Shown: one piece after another, positions 18,856 through 26,111 of the stretch
How the letters are laid out: the number at the start of each line of letters is the position of its first letter
Position numbering within the stretch: the first letter of the stretch is position 1
NCBI RefSeq assembly: GCF_014206815.1
Contig: NZ_JACHNP010000002.1
Coordinates: forward strand, 1,116,001 to 1,180,000
DNA: 64,000 nucleotides
Reading direction: 5' to 3'
DNA from: Xanthomonas sp. F10
Lineage (GTDB): Bacteria; Pseudomonadota; Gammaproteobacteria; Xanthomonadales; Xanthomonadaceae
Program-made: the position numbers and the translations under genes
The notes under the pieces: generated by a model
Told to the model about the DNA's origin: nothing
Seen by the model: only the letters and a program-made list of their open reading frames with translations
The model's database searches: none

Positions 18856-19548
18856 TCATGTCTCCGACCAGCCGCGCAGCAGGTTGTGGTAGACGTTGGT
18901 CAGGCGCAGCAGCGCCGCCGCGTCCGCGCCGCTGGCGGTCAGCGCCTGGATCGCGGTGTCCAAGTCGAACAGGGTCTGCCGCCGGCTGGCGTCGCGCACC
19001 AGGCTCTGTACCCAGAAGAACGAGGCCAGGCGCGCGCCGCGGGTCACCGGCGCCACCCGGTGCAGGCTGCTGGACGGATACAGGATCAGATCGCCCGCAG
19101 GCAGCTTGACCTCGTGCTCGCCATAGGTGTCGTGGATCAGCAGCTCGCCGCCGTCGTACTCCTCCGGCGCGCTGAGGAACAGGGTGCAGGACAGATCGCT
19201 GCGCACGGTCAGCGCCGGCTGCGCGGCGGTGGCGGCCTGGGTCATCACCGCGCCATCGACGTGCAGGCCGTAGCTGCCGCCGCCGGTGTAGCGATTGAAG
19301 CGCGGTGGGATGGTGCGCAGCGGCAGCGCCGCGGCGAAGTACAGCGGGCTGCGCGCCAGGGCGCTCAGCACCGCCTGGCCGAGGTCCTGCTTCAGCGGCG
19401 AGGCATCGGCGAGTTGCTGGTTGCGCTTGACCTGCGCGCCCTGCGTGCCGACGGTCTCGCGGCCGTCCACCCAGTCGGCGGATTGCAGTGCCTGGCGAAA
19501 CCGCGCGACCTCATCGGCCGTGAGGATGTCTGGAATGTGCAGCAGCAT
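18856..19548 (-). CDS. piuC: PKHD-type Fe(II)/2-oxoglutarate hydroxylase (PiuC/YbiX)
   Basis: This 230-residue protein matches the PiuC/YbiX family of iron- and 2-oxoglutarate-dependent dioxygenases. The iron ligands are H96 and D98 (GLHVDGAV) and H163 (SSLHRVAP); R173 would bind 2-oxoglutarate. The pairing with a TonB-dependent siderophore receptor directly upstream (63-base gap) is the standard piuA-piuC arrangement under iron control. The hydroxylation substrate is unknown. It is full length, with the C-terminal helical extension ending LLRGWSET. Confidence 0.92.
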   Translation of the reverse strand: MLLHIPDILTADEVARFRQALQSADWVDGRETVGTQGAQVKRNQQLADASPLKQDLGQAVLSALARSPLYFAAALPLRTIPPRFNRYTGGGSYGLHVDGAVMTQAATAAQPALTVRSDLSCTLFLSAPEEYDGGELLIHDTYGEHEVKLPAGDLILYPSSSLHRVAPVTRGARLASFFWVQSLVRDASRRQTLFDLDTAIQALTASGADAAALLRLTNVYHNLLRGWSET

Positions 19549-19611
19549 GGGGCGCTCCGGCGGTGGACGCCCAGGATAGGGCGTCCACCGCGCATTGGCA
19601 GGCGCGGTCGG

Positions 19612-21909
19612 TCAGAACCGGACCTCGGCGGTCAGCAGCACCGAGCGCGGCGCGCCGGGCGTGTAGCGGAAGCCGCTCTTGTTGATGGCGGCGACGTAGT
19701 CCTTGTCGAACAGGTTGTAGGCGTTCAGGCGCAGCGCCACGTGGTCGTTGACCGGGAAGCTCAGCACCGCGTCCCACACCGCGTACGACTTCACGAACGC
19801 CGGCGTGCCGACCGCGCCGTCGCGGCCGCGCTTCATCTCGCCGGAATAACGGACGCCGCCGCCGACGGTCAGTCCGAACGGCAGGGTGTAGGTGGTCCAG
19901 GCGGTGAACGCACTGTCCGGCGTGTAGGCCAGGTCCTGGCTGCCGTCCTGCGAGACGGTCGTGCCTTGCCGCACCCGCGCATCCAGCTTGGTGTAGCCGC
20001 TGGACAGCGACCAGCGCTCGGTCAGCTTGCCCACCGCCGACAGTTCGATGCCCTGCACGCGCTTCTCGCCGCTCTGGTAGTACAGCCCGTCGCTGCCCTG
20101 CACGATCTCGTTGTTCACGTCGGTGCGGAACAGCGCCAGCGTCGCGAACAGCGCGTCGTCGAGGAAGTTCCACTTCGTGCCGACCTCGGCAGTCCTGGCC
20201 TTCTGCGGGTCGAAGCGCGGATTGTTGGCGTTGTTGGCCGAGGCGCTCAGTTCCAGCGTGCTGCCGCCGGGCGGCTGCTGCGAGGTGGCGAAGTTCGCGT
20301 ACACGCTCACGTCCTCGTTGGCCTTGTAGACCGCGCCGAGTTTCCAGCTGAACAACGTGTCGGCGATGTCGGTGTCCAGGCCGACCACGGTGGCGCAGGG
20401 CGCGGCGGTGGAGGTGGCGGACGTGCAGACCAGGCTGTCGAAGTCGGTCTTGTAGCGGTCGGCGCGCACGCCGGCGGTGACCAGGAAGCTGTCGCCGAAC
20501 TTCAGCGTGTCGAAGGCGTAGGCCGAGTAGGTGGTGGTGGTGCCATGGCTGCGCGCGCCGTTGCGCGCCGTGCGCAGTGGCGTGGTGTTCCAGTCCGGCG
20601 CATACAGGTTGGCCGGATTGGCCGCCAGCCAGGTGGCCCGGTCCACGAGATTGTGCCCCCAGCTGCGCAATTCCTCGCGCGAGGCTTCCACGCCGGTGCT
20701 GAGGTTGTGCTGCACCGCGCCGGTGGCGAAGTCCACGCGCAGGTTCAACTGGTCGGCGAGCAGGGTGTACTGCTGGTCCTTGAAGGTCGGCAGGCTGCGC
20801 GCCACCGTCCAGGTCGCCGGATCGGCCGGATTCGGCGTGCGCAGGTTGGCGGCGTTGGGCATGAACGCGAACAGCAGGTAATCCTGTTCGTTGCGGCCCC
20901 AGCGCGCGGTGTTGGTCAGCTTGACCGTGTCGGACACGTCGTGCTCGATGCGGAAGGTCGCCATCTTCGCGGTCACGTCGTCGTGGTCGGCGCGCGTGCC
21001 GTAGAAATTGGCGCTGTCCACGCGTGCGGCGCCGCCGAGCCACGGCCGCGTGGGATCCGGCGAGCTGTAGCCGGGCAGGCCGATGGTCGGCACGCCGCCG
21101 TCGGGCACGTTGTCCTGCTTCACGTATAGCAGGTCGAGCAGGTAGCGCGTCTCGGTGCCCAGGCCGAACGCCAGCGACGAGGCCAGGCCCCAGCGCTTGT
21201 TGGCGACATGGTCGCGGCCGATGGCGTCGCTGTCCTGGCCCATCACGTTCACCCGCAGCGCACTGCTGGCGCCCAGGGCCTGGTTCCAGTCCGCGGTCGC
21301 ACGGCGCTGGCCATGGTCGCCGCCGGACAGCGTGGCGCTGCTCGCGTTGTCCAGGTGCGCCTGCTTGCTCACCAGGTTGATCGCGCCGGTCGGCGCGCTA
21401 CGCCCGTTGTCGGTGCCGGCCGGGCCTTTCTCGACCTCGATCTGCTCGATGTTGAAGACGTCGCGCGAGATCGAACCGAGGTCGCGCAGCCCGTCGACGA
21501 AGATGCTGCTGGAACTGTCGAAGCCGCGCATGTAGATCGCATCGCCGGTGCTGGTATTGCCGTTCTCGCCGACATAGAACGTGCCCACGCCGGGGCTGTT
21601 GCGCAGCGCTTCGGTGAGGGTGGTGGCGCCCTGTTCGTTGAACAGGTCCTTGCCGATGATGTTGAGGGTCTGCGGGGTGTCGATCAGCGGCTGGGTGAAC
21701 TTCGGCGAATCCGGCGCTTCCACCAGGTAACGCTTGGCGCGCTGGGCCTGCACGTCGACCTGGTCCAGCGTCGTGGGCTGGTCGGCCGCCGCCGCGTGCG
21801 CGGAGGAGAGCAGGCTCAGCCCGCCGAGCAGCATGGCGGTGGTGAGGGTCGTCGGTGCCGCGGCCTGGCGGGTCACGGTGTGTTTGCGGCGCTTGATCGG
21901 AGAGGTCAT
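19612..21909 (-). CDS. TonB-dependent siderophore receptor (Fiu/PiuA-like)
   Basis: This 765-residue outer-membrane receptor has a long signal peptide (about residues 1-39), a TonB-box region (TTLDQVDVQA), a plug domain (DTPQTLNIIGKDLF, YMRGFDSSSSIFVDGLRDLG) and a 22-strand barrel ending in phenylalanine (TAEVRF). Resemblance is to catecholate receptors of the Fiu/PiuA group, so it probably imports monomeric catechol iron complexes and possibly catechol-bearing antibiotics. The ATG at 21907-21909 is preferred over one ten codons upstream. It heads the receptor-piuC-apbE run, and a Fur-like box lies about 150 bases upstream. Confidence 0.92.
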   Translation of the reverse strand: MTSPIKRRKHTVTRQAAAPTTLTTAMLLGGLSLLSSAHAAAADQPTTLDQVDVQAQRAKRYLVEAPDSPKFTQPLIDTPQTLNIIGKDLFNEQGATTLTEALRNSPGVGTFYVGENGNTSTGDAIYMRGFDSSSSIFVDGLRDLGSISRDVFNIEQIEVEKGPAGTDNGRSAPTGAINLVSKQAHLDNASSATLSGGDHGQRRATADWNQALGASSALRVNVMGQDSDAIGRDHVANKRWGLASSLAFGLGTETRYLLDLLYVKQDNVPDGGVPTIGLPGYSSPDPTRPWLGGAARVDSANFYGTRADHDDVTAKMATFRIEHDVSDTVKLTNTARWGRNEQDYLLFAFMPNAANLRTPNPADPATWTVARSLPTFKDQQYTLLADQLNLRVDFATGAVQHNLSTGVEASREELRSWGHNLVDRATWLAANPANLYAPDWNTTPLRTARNGARSHGTTTTYSAYAFDTLKFGDSFLVTAGVRADRYKTDFDSLVCTSATSTAAPCATVVGLDTDIADTLFSWKLGAVYKANEDVSVYANFATSQQPPGGSTLELSASANNANNPRFDPQKARTAEVGTKWNFLDDALFATLALFRTDVNNEIVQGSDGLYYQSGEKRVQGIELSAVGKLTERWSLSSGYTKLDARVRQGTTVSQDGSQDLAYTPDSAFTAWTTYTLPFGLTVGGGVRYSGEMKRGRDGAVGTPAFVKSYAVWDAVLSFPVNDHVALRLNAYNLFDKDYVAAINKSGFRYTPGAPRSVLLTAEVRF

Positions 21910-22549
21910 GGGCGGTTCGGTTTGCAGGATGGATGACACCCGGCCGCGGACGCCGACCGTTCCTCACTAGGAGCGGGCGCGGCGCCAGGGTCGGGCGGCA
22001 GTGCGAAAGGGTGTCTGCCGCGAGTGCGATGCGGGCAGTGCGTTCATTTTCCATGCAAATGCGAATTGTTTGCAATCTCTTTGTCATTGAAGCTGGCCCG
22101 CCACGGCTCGGATGTCACGATTCTTCGGGAAGCGCGGTCCACCCGCCGAGGTGGCGCTCGGCGGCCCGATGACGGAGCGCCGAGGCGATGATGCGGGTGT
22201 GTGCGGGCGCAACTCGGGCGCCAACGACGCGAGCGCTGGATGCGTGGAAGTCCGAACGCAAGAGACCAGAGAGGTAGAGCGCCGGTGTCGGGTAGCCGAT
22301 GTTTTCTGGAAACGGTGCGGCACCGGCCGCGCATTGCCGCTACGGACGTGTCCTACGTGTCCTACGTGTGCTTGGACGTGCGGCGAGCGGCGCGTCGTGC
22401 TCCGTCAGATCGCGTCCGCCAAGGTATCGTCAGCGCGGGCGAGCCTGAGGACAGGGCGGTGCATGCCCTCTGTGCAGTGGCGGCAAGCGCCTATGCGAAT
22501 GGGATTGGCCGCGTGCGACGCCCGAGGGTGGCGCCGCACGCGGCAGACT
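21910..22549. other. 640-base gap with no recognised gene
   Basis: This region separates the TonB receptor start from the aminotransferase stop. The part next to the receptor (21910-22080) must hold its promoter and includes the Fur-like box. The remaining 470 bases contain no reading frame with family character; two direct copies of TCCTACGTG occur at 22351-22368. It may be a remnant of a lost gene. Confidence 0.6.
22055..22073. promoter_or_regulatory. Fur-box-like inverted repeat upstream of the TonB receptor
   Basis: The 19-base segment from GCAAATGCG to GTTTGC is an imperfect palindrome in an AT-rich island. By my alignment it agrees with the GATAATGATAATCATTATC-type Fur site in its AAT/ATT spacing only partly. 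Its position upstream of a siderophore receptor makes Fur the likely ligand. Confidence 0.5.
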
Positions 22550-24046
22550 TCAGGCTGCCGCGGCTTGGGCCACGCGCGGGCCTTCGCGCAGGGCGCGGCC
22601 GATCAGCCCGACAAGCAGGTCGAGCTCTTCGCTGTCCATCGCGAAGTGCGGGGTGAAACGCAGCGAGTTCTCGCCGCCGTGGATCACGTTCACGCCGTGC
22701 TGGCGCAGCCACTCCTCGGTGGAACCGGCGCCGTAGCACTTGTACTGCGGGGCCAGCGCACAGGAGAACAGCAGGCCCGTGCCCTGCACCTGAGTGATGG
22801 CGCCGCCGAGCTCGGCCTTGAGCTTCTCCAGCTTCTGCACCGCCTCGGCGCCGCGCTCGCGGATGTTGGCGCGCACCTGCGGGGTCAGCTGTGCCAGGGT
22901 CGCGGTGGCCACGTCCAGCGCGCGCGGGTTGCTGGTCATGGTGTTGCCGTAGGTGCCCTTGCGGTACACCTGCGCCGCGTGCTCGGTCACCGCCAGCACC
23001 GACAGCGGGTACTGCGCGGCGTTGAGCGCCTTCGAATAGGTTTCCAGGTCCGGCGGGTCGAGCTGCTCGAAGCCGGGATAGTCCACCACCGACAGCACGC
23101 CGTGCGCGCGCAGGCCGGCCTGGATCGAGTCCACCAGCAGCAGGCTGCCGTGGTGGCGGGTCAGCTCGCGCGCGGCGGCGTAGAACGCCGGCGGCAGGGC
23201 ACGGCCGGGGTCGCCTTCGCCCATCACCGGCTCCAGGAATACCGCCTCGATGAACCAGCCGTGCTGCTCGGCCTCGGCGAAGGCGCGGCGCAGTGCCTCC
23301 ACGTCGTAGGGCGCGATGGCGATCAGCGCATCGTCGCCGCGGTAGCTGGCCAGATGCTGTAGATAGGTCTTGCGGCTGGAGTCGGAGTACATGCCCGGCC
23401 GGTCGGTGCGGCCGTGGAAGCTGCCCTTGACCACCAGGCGCTTGATCTTGGCGCCGGCATGGCGCGCGCCCGGATCGGTCTGCAGCTTGGCGTTGATGTC
23501 GACGATGCGCGCGGCCAGGCCCACCGCTTCGGAGCCGGAGTTGAGGCACATGAAGCGGCTGTACGGACAGCCGCCGCGGCGGTGGCCGATCTCCGCGCGC
23601 AGCGCGCGCTCGAAGCGCAACTGCGACAGGTTGGGGGTCATCACGTTGGCCATCACCTGCGGCCGCGCCATCGCCTCCAGCACCGCGTCCGGCGTGTGGC
23701 CGAAGCCGAGCATGCCGTAGCCGCCGGCGTCGTACAGCACGGCGCCCTTCAGCGTGACCACCCACGGGCCGCGTGCGCTCAGCGCCACGTAGGGGGTCAC
23801 CGCGTCGTCGGCGTAGAAATTGACGAAACCGGCCTGCAGATGGCGGATCTGCTCGGCTTCGTCCAGTTCCAGCAATTCGCCGAATTCGGCAGCGATGCGC
23901 GCGTAGTCTTGGCCCGCCGCCTCGATCGCCGCGTGCAGCGCCGGATGCGAGGCCGCCAGACGCTCGATGCTGGCATCGTCCAGGCCGTGGGTCAGGCGGT
24001 CGCCGGCGTGGGCACGGAGCGGGGCGAGGGGGCCGAGTACGGTCAT
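22550..24046 (-). CDS. Class-III PLP aminotransferase, divergent subfamily
   Basis: This 498-residue protein is a fold-type I, class-III aminotransferase. Landmarks are MCLNSGSEAVGLAAR (phosphate loop, about 167-180), KGSFHGRTDRPG (about 207-218), the PLP-ring aspartate D306 in LLLVDSIQAGLRAHG and the probable Schiff-base lysine K339 in LETYSKALNAAQ. The usual D-E-V-Q-T-G and T-L-S-K-x-L-G-G-G motifs are both altered, and an N-terminal region of about 90 residues is longer than in ornithine or GABA aminotransferases. The substrate is unknown. The ATG at 24044-24046 has AGGAG seven bases upstream. Divergence from an Lrp-type regulator suggests amino-acid-responsive control. Confidence 0.88.
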   Translation of the reverse strand: MTVLGPLAPLRAHAGDRLTHGLDDASIERLAASHPALHAAIEAAGQDYARIAAEFGELLELDEAEQIRHLQAGFVNFYADDAVTPYVALSARGPWVVTLKGAVLYDAGGYGMLGFGHTPDAVLEAMARPQVMANVMTPNLSQLRFERALRAEIGHRRGGCPYSRFMCLNSGSEAVGLAARIVDINAKLQTDPGARHAGAKIKRLVVKGSFHGRTDRPGMYSDSSRKTYLQHLASYRGDDALIAIAPYDVEALRRAFAEAEQHGWFIEAVFLEPVMGEGDPGRALPPAFYAAARELTRHHGSLLLVDSIQAGLRAHGVLSVVDYPGFEQLDPPDLETYSKALNAAQYPLSVLAVTEHAAQVYRKGTYGNTMTSNPRALDVATATLAQLTPQVRANIRERGAEAVQKLEKLKAELGGAITQVQGTGLLFSCALAPQYKCYGAGSTEEWLRQHGVNVIHGGENSLRFTPHFAMDSEELDLLVGLIGRALREGPRVAQAAAA

Positions 24047-24076
24047 GGGCGATCTCCTGAAGGCGGGCTGTCTGGT

Positions 24077-24109
24077 GACGATCCTGTCTATTATCGGGAC
24101 AGGATCGTC
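24077..24109. promoter_or_regulatory. Perfect 12-bp inverted repeat in the aminotransferase/lrp divergent promoter
   Basis: GACGATCCTGTC (24077-24088) and GACAGGATCGTC (24098-24109) are perfect inverted arms around the AT-rich spacer TATTATCGG. It lies 31 bases upstream of the aminotransferase start and is a strong candidate operator for the Lrp-family regulator encoded next door. Confidence 0.75.
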
Positions 24110-24145
24110 GAATGGCAGCGTGAATCCGTGCAGGAATTGACGCAA

Positions 24146-24164
24146 TTTCGTCGATTCGACGAAA
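24146..24164. promoter_or_regulatory. Perfect 9-1-9 palindrome just upstream of the Lrp-type gene
   Basis: TTTCGTCGA (24146-24154) and TCGACGAAA (24156-24164) form a perfect dyad around a single T, ending ten bases before the regulator ATG. This position would allow autorepression. Its sequence differs from the dyad at 24077-24109. Confidence 0.7.
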
Positions 24165-24174
24165 ATCCCTGGCC

Positions 24175-24606
24175 ATGAAGATCACCGCCTCCGACGACGC
24201 CCTGCTGTCGCTGCTGCGCGAGGACGCGCGCGCCTCCACCGCCCAGATCGCCCGTCGCCTGGGCGTGTCGCGGACGACCGTGCAGAGCCGGATCGAGCGC
24301 CTGGAGCGCGAGGGCGTGATCTGCGGTTACACCGTGCGCACCCGCGACGACTACGAACAGGGCCATATCCGCGCGCACATCCTGATCACCGTGCTGCCGA
24401 AGAAGATGACCTCGGTGGTCAAGGCACTGCGCGAGATCGATGCGGTGCGCGTGCTGCATTCGGTCAGCGGCTCCTTCGACCTGATCGCGCTGGGCGTGGT
24501 GCCGGGCGTCCACGACATGGACGAACTGACCGACCGCATCGGTGCGCTGGATGGGGTGGAGCGCACGACCTCATCGATCATTCTGTCCACCAAGTTCGAG
24601 CGCTGA
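24175..24606 (+). CDS. Lrp/AsnC-family transcriptional regulator
   Basis: This 143-residue regulator has the AsnC-type helix-turn-helix at residues 8-50 (DALLSLLREDARASTAQIAR, then LGVSRTTVQSRIERLEREGV) followed by the RAM/ActD ligand-binding domain (ILITVLPKKMTSVVKALREI, SVSGSFDLIALGV). It is full length. It diverges from the aminotransferase over 128 bases containing two perfect palindromes, and is probably its local regulator as well as its own. The effector is expected to be an amino acid related to the aminotransferase substrate. Confidence 0.93.
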   Translation: MKITASDDALLSLLREDARASTAQIARRLGVSRTTVQSRIERLEREGVICGYTVRTRDDYEQGHIRAHILITVLPKKMTSVVKALREIDAVRVLHSVSGSFDLIALGVVPGVHDMDELTDRIGALDGVERTTSSIILSTKFER

Positions 24607-24611
24607 GAGGC

Positions 24612-24697
24612 CGGGATTCGGAATTAGGGCGTGGGGCTTCGCAAGAGCGCGATCCCGCTTCTGCTTCAACGAATCCCCAATCCCGAATCCCCAATCC
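24612..24697. repeat. Inverted heptad element F (GGGATT type) between lrp-type gene and queA
   Basis: The left arm 24612-24639 has four partly degenerate units (CGGGATT, CGGAATT, AGGGCGT, GGGGCTT) followed by the core CGCAAGAGC. The right arm 24670-24697 has four clean units (CGAATCC, CCAATCC, CGAATCC, CCAATCC). It begins six bases after the regulator stop, so it may form a terminator-like hairpin ahead of queA. Confidence 0.85.
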
Positions 24698-24744
24698 CGG
24701 CGCCGCTACAATATTCGGCCCTGCTCTCGATCGTCCCCGGCGCC

Positions 24745-25794
24745 GTGAAAAAGTCCGATTTCCACTACGACCTGCCCGAAGACCTGATCGCGCAAGCGCC
24801 GCTGGCCGAGCGCTCGGCCAGTCGCCTGCTGCTGGTGCCACCGGCACCGGCGCCCTTCGCCGACCACCACGTGCGCGACCTGCCGGAGTTGCTGCGTGCC
24901 GGCGATCTGCTGATCTTCAACGACACGCGGGTGATTCCGGCACGGTTGTTCGGGCAGAAGAGCACCGGCGGGCGGGTCGAGATCCTGATCGAGCGGCTGC
25001 TCGGCGGCCAGCGCGCGCGGGCGCAACTGGGCGTGAGCAAGTCGCCCAAGGCCGGCGCACGCATCGCCCTGGACGCCGGCGGCGAGGCCGAGGTGCTGGG
25101 CCGCGACGGCGAGTTCTACCAGCTGCAGTTCCATGTGGATGGCGCGCTGGAGCACTGGCTGCAGCAGGCCGGACGGTTGCCGTTGCCGCCGTACATCCGC
25201 CGCGAGCCGGGCCTGGACGACCGCGAGCGCTACCAGACCGTGTTCGCGCGCGAGGCCGGCGCGGTCGCCGCGCCGACCGCCGGGCTGCATTTCGACGCGC
25301 CGCTGCTGCAGGCGCTGCAGGCGCGCGGGGTCGAGGTCGGGCATGTGACCCTGCATGTCGGCGCCGGCACCTTTCAGCCGGTGCGGGTGGAGGCGCTGGA
25401 ACAGCATCAAATGCACCGCGAGTGGCTCAACGTCGGCGCCAGCCTGGTCGAACAGGTGCGGCGCACGCGCGCGGCCGGCGGGCGTGTGATCGCGGTCGGG
25501 ACCACGGTGGTGCGCGCGCTGGAGAGCGCGTCCAAGGACGGCGAACTGCATCCGTTTGCCGGCGAGACGCAGATCTTCATCCTGCCCGGTTACCGCATCC
25601 GCAGCGTCGACGCGATGGTGACCAACTTCCATCTGCCCGAGAGCACGCTGCTGATGATGGTCTCGGCCTTCGCCGGCCGCGAGCGCATCTTCGCCGCCTA
25701 CCGCCACGCCATCGCCCAGCGCTACCGCTTCTTCAGCTATGGCGATGCGATGCTGCTATGGAGCAGCGAGACGCCGGCCGACCGCGCTGCGTGA
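24745..25794 (+). CDS. queA: S-adenosylmethionine:tRNA ribosyltransferase-isomerase
   Basis: QueA transfers and isomerises the ribose of SAM onto preQ1 in tRNA to give epoxyqueuosine. The 349-residue protein shows the family landmarks KKSDFHYDLPEDLIAQ, LIFNDTRVIPARLFG, AAPTAGLHFD, HVTLHVGAGTFQPV and NFHLPESTLLMMVSAF. The start is GTG at 24745, because conservation begins exactly there; the longer in-frame ATG at 24631 would translate the heptad repeat. The tgt gene that often follows is not present here; instead a long accessory stretch begins. Confidence 0.95.
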   Translation: MKKSDFHYDLPEDLIAQAPLAERSASRLLLVPPAPAPFADHHVRDLPELLRAGDLLIFNDTRVIPARLFGQKSTGGRVEILIERLLGGQRARAQLGVSKSPKAGARIALDAGGEAEVLGRDGEFYQLQFHVDGALEHWLQQAGRLPLPPYIRREPGLDDRERYQTVFAREAGAVAAPTAGLHFDAPLLQALQARGVEVGHVTLHVGAGTFQPVRVEALEQHQMHREWLNVGASLVEQVRRTRAAGGRVIAVGTTVVRALESASKDGELHPFAGETQIFILPGYRIRSVDAMVTNFHLPESTLLMMVSAFAGRERIFAAYRHAIAQRYRFFSYGDAMLLWSSETPADRAA

Positions 25795-26111
25795 TACGCC
25801 GTGTTGCCGCGCCCGCACACGAGCGGGCGCGGTGCGTCGTGTCGTGGGGTCAGGCGCGTCATGCAGCGTGCATGCGCGCACAATTGCGGCGTTGCATCGC
25901 GGCCTCGGTGCCCACTTCCTATCGGCTTGCCGGCGCTGCCGCGGCGATGCGACGAATGCACGGACTGTGATGCACAGCGTGCAGCGTCTGCCTGAGTAGA
26001 CGATGACGCCCGTGCGGTAGGGGAGGTGCGTGCGCCCCTCGTCCTTGATGGATGGAACCCCTGTTCCGGTGTCCCGACGAGCGGGGCATCCCCCAGTCAA
26101 AGGATGAGTCC
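25795..26111. other. 317-base gap: GC hairpin after queA, then S8 protease leader
   Basis: A perfect ten-base stem (CCGCGCCCGC at 25807-25816 with GCGGGCGCGG at 25823-25832, six-base loop) lies 13 bases after the queA stop. It is a likely termination hairpin, although no T run follows. The rest should contain the promoter of the S8 protease. No gene is recognised. Confidence 0.55.

Noticed and set aside
18775-21129. Very long plus-strand open frame opposite the TonB receptor
   Set aside because: Composition is typical of antisense frames in high-GC DNA (Gln, Arg, His, Val in monotony); the receptor on the minus strand is clear.
22344-22375. Possible tandem repeat array (TCCTACGTG)
   Set aside because: Only two full copies and one partial are present; too little for a meaningful array.
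22112-23362. Long open frame on the plus strand opposite the aminotransferase
   Set aside because: It is Arg/Gln/His/Val-rich antisense translation of a GC-rich gene and has no family character; the minus-strand aminotransferase explains the region.
24631-24744. Longer QueA start at the upstream ATG
   Set aside because: It would translate the heptad repeat; conservation begins at the GTG 24745.
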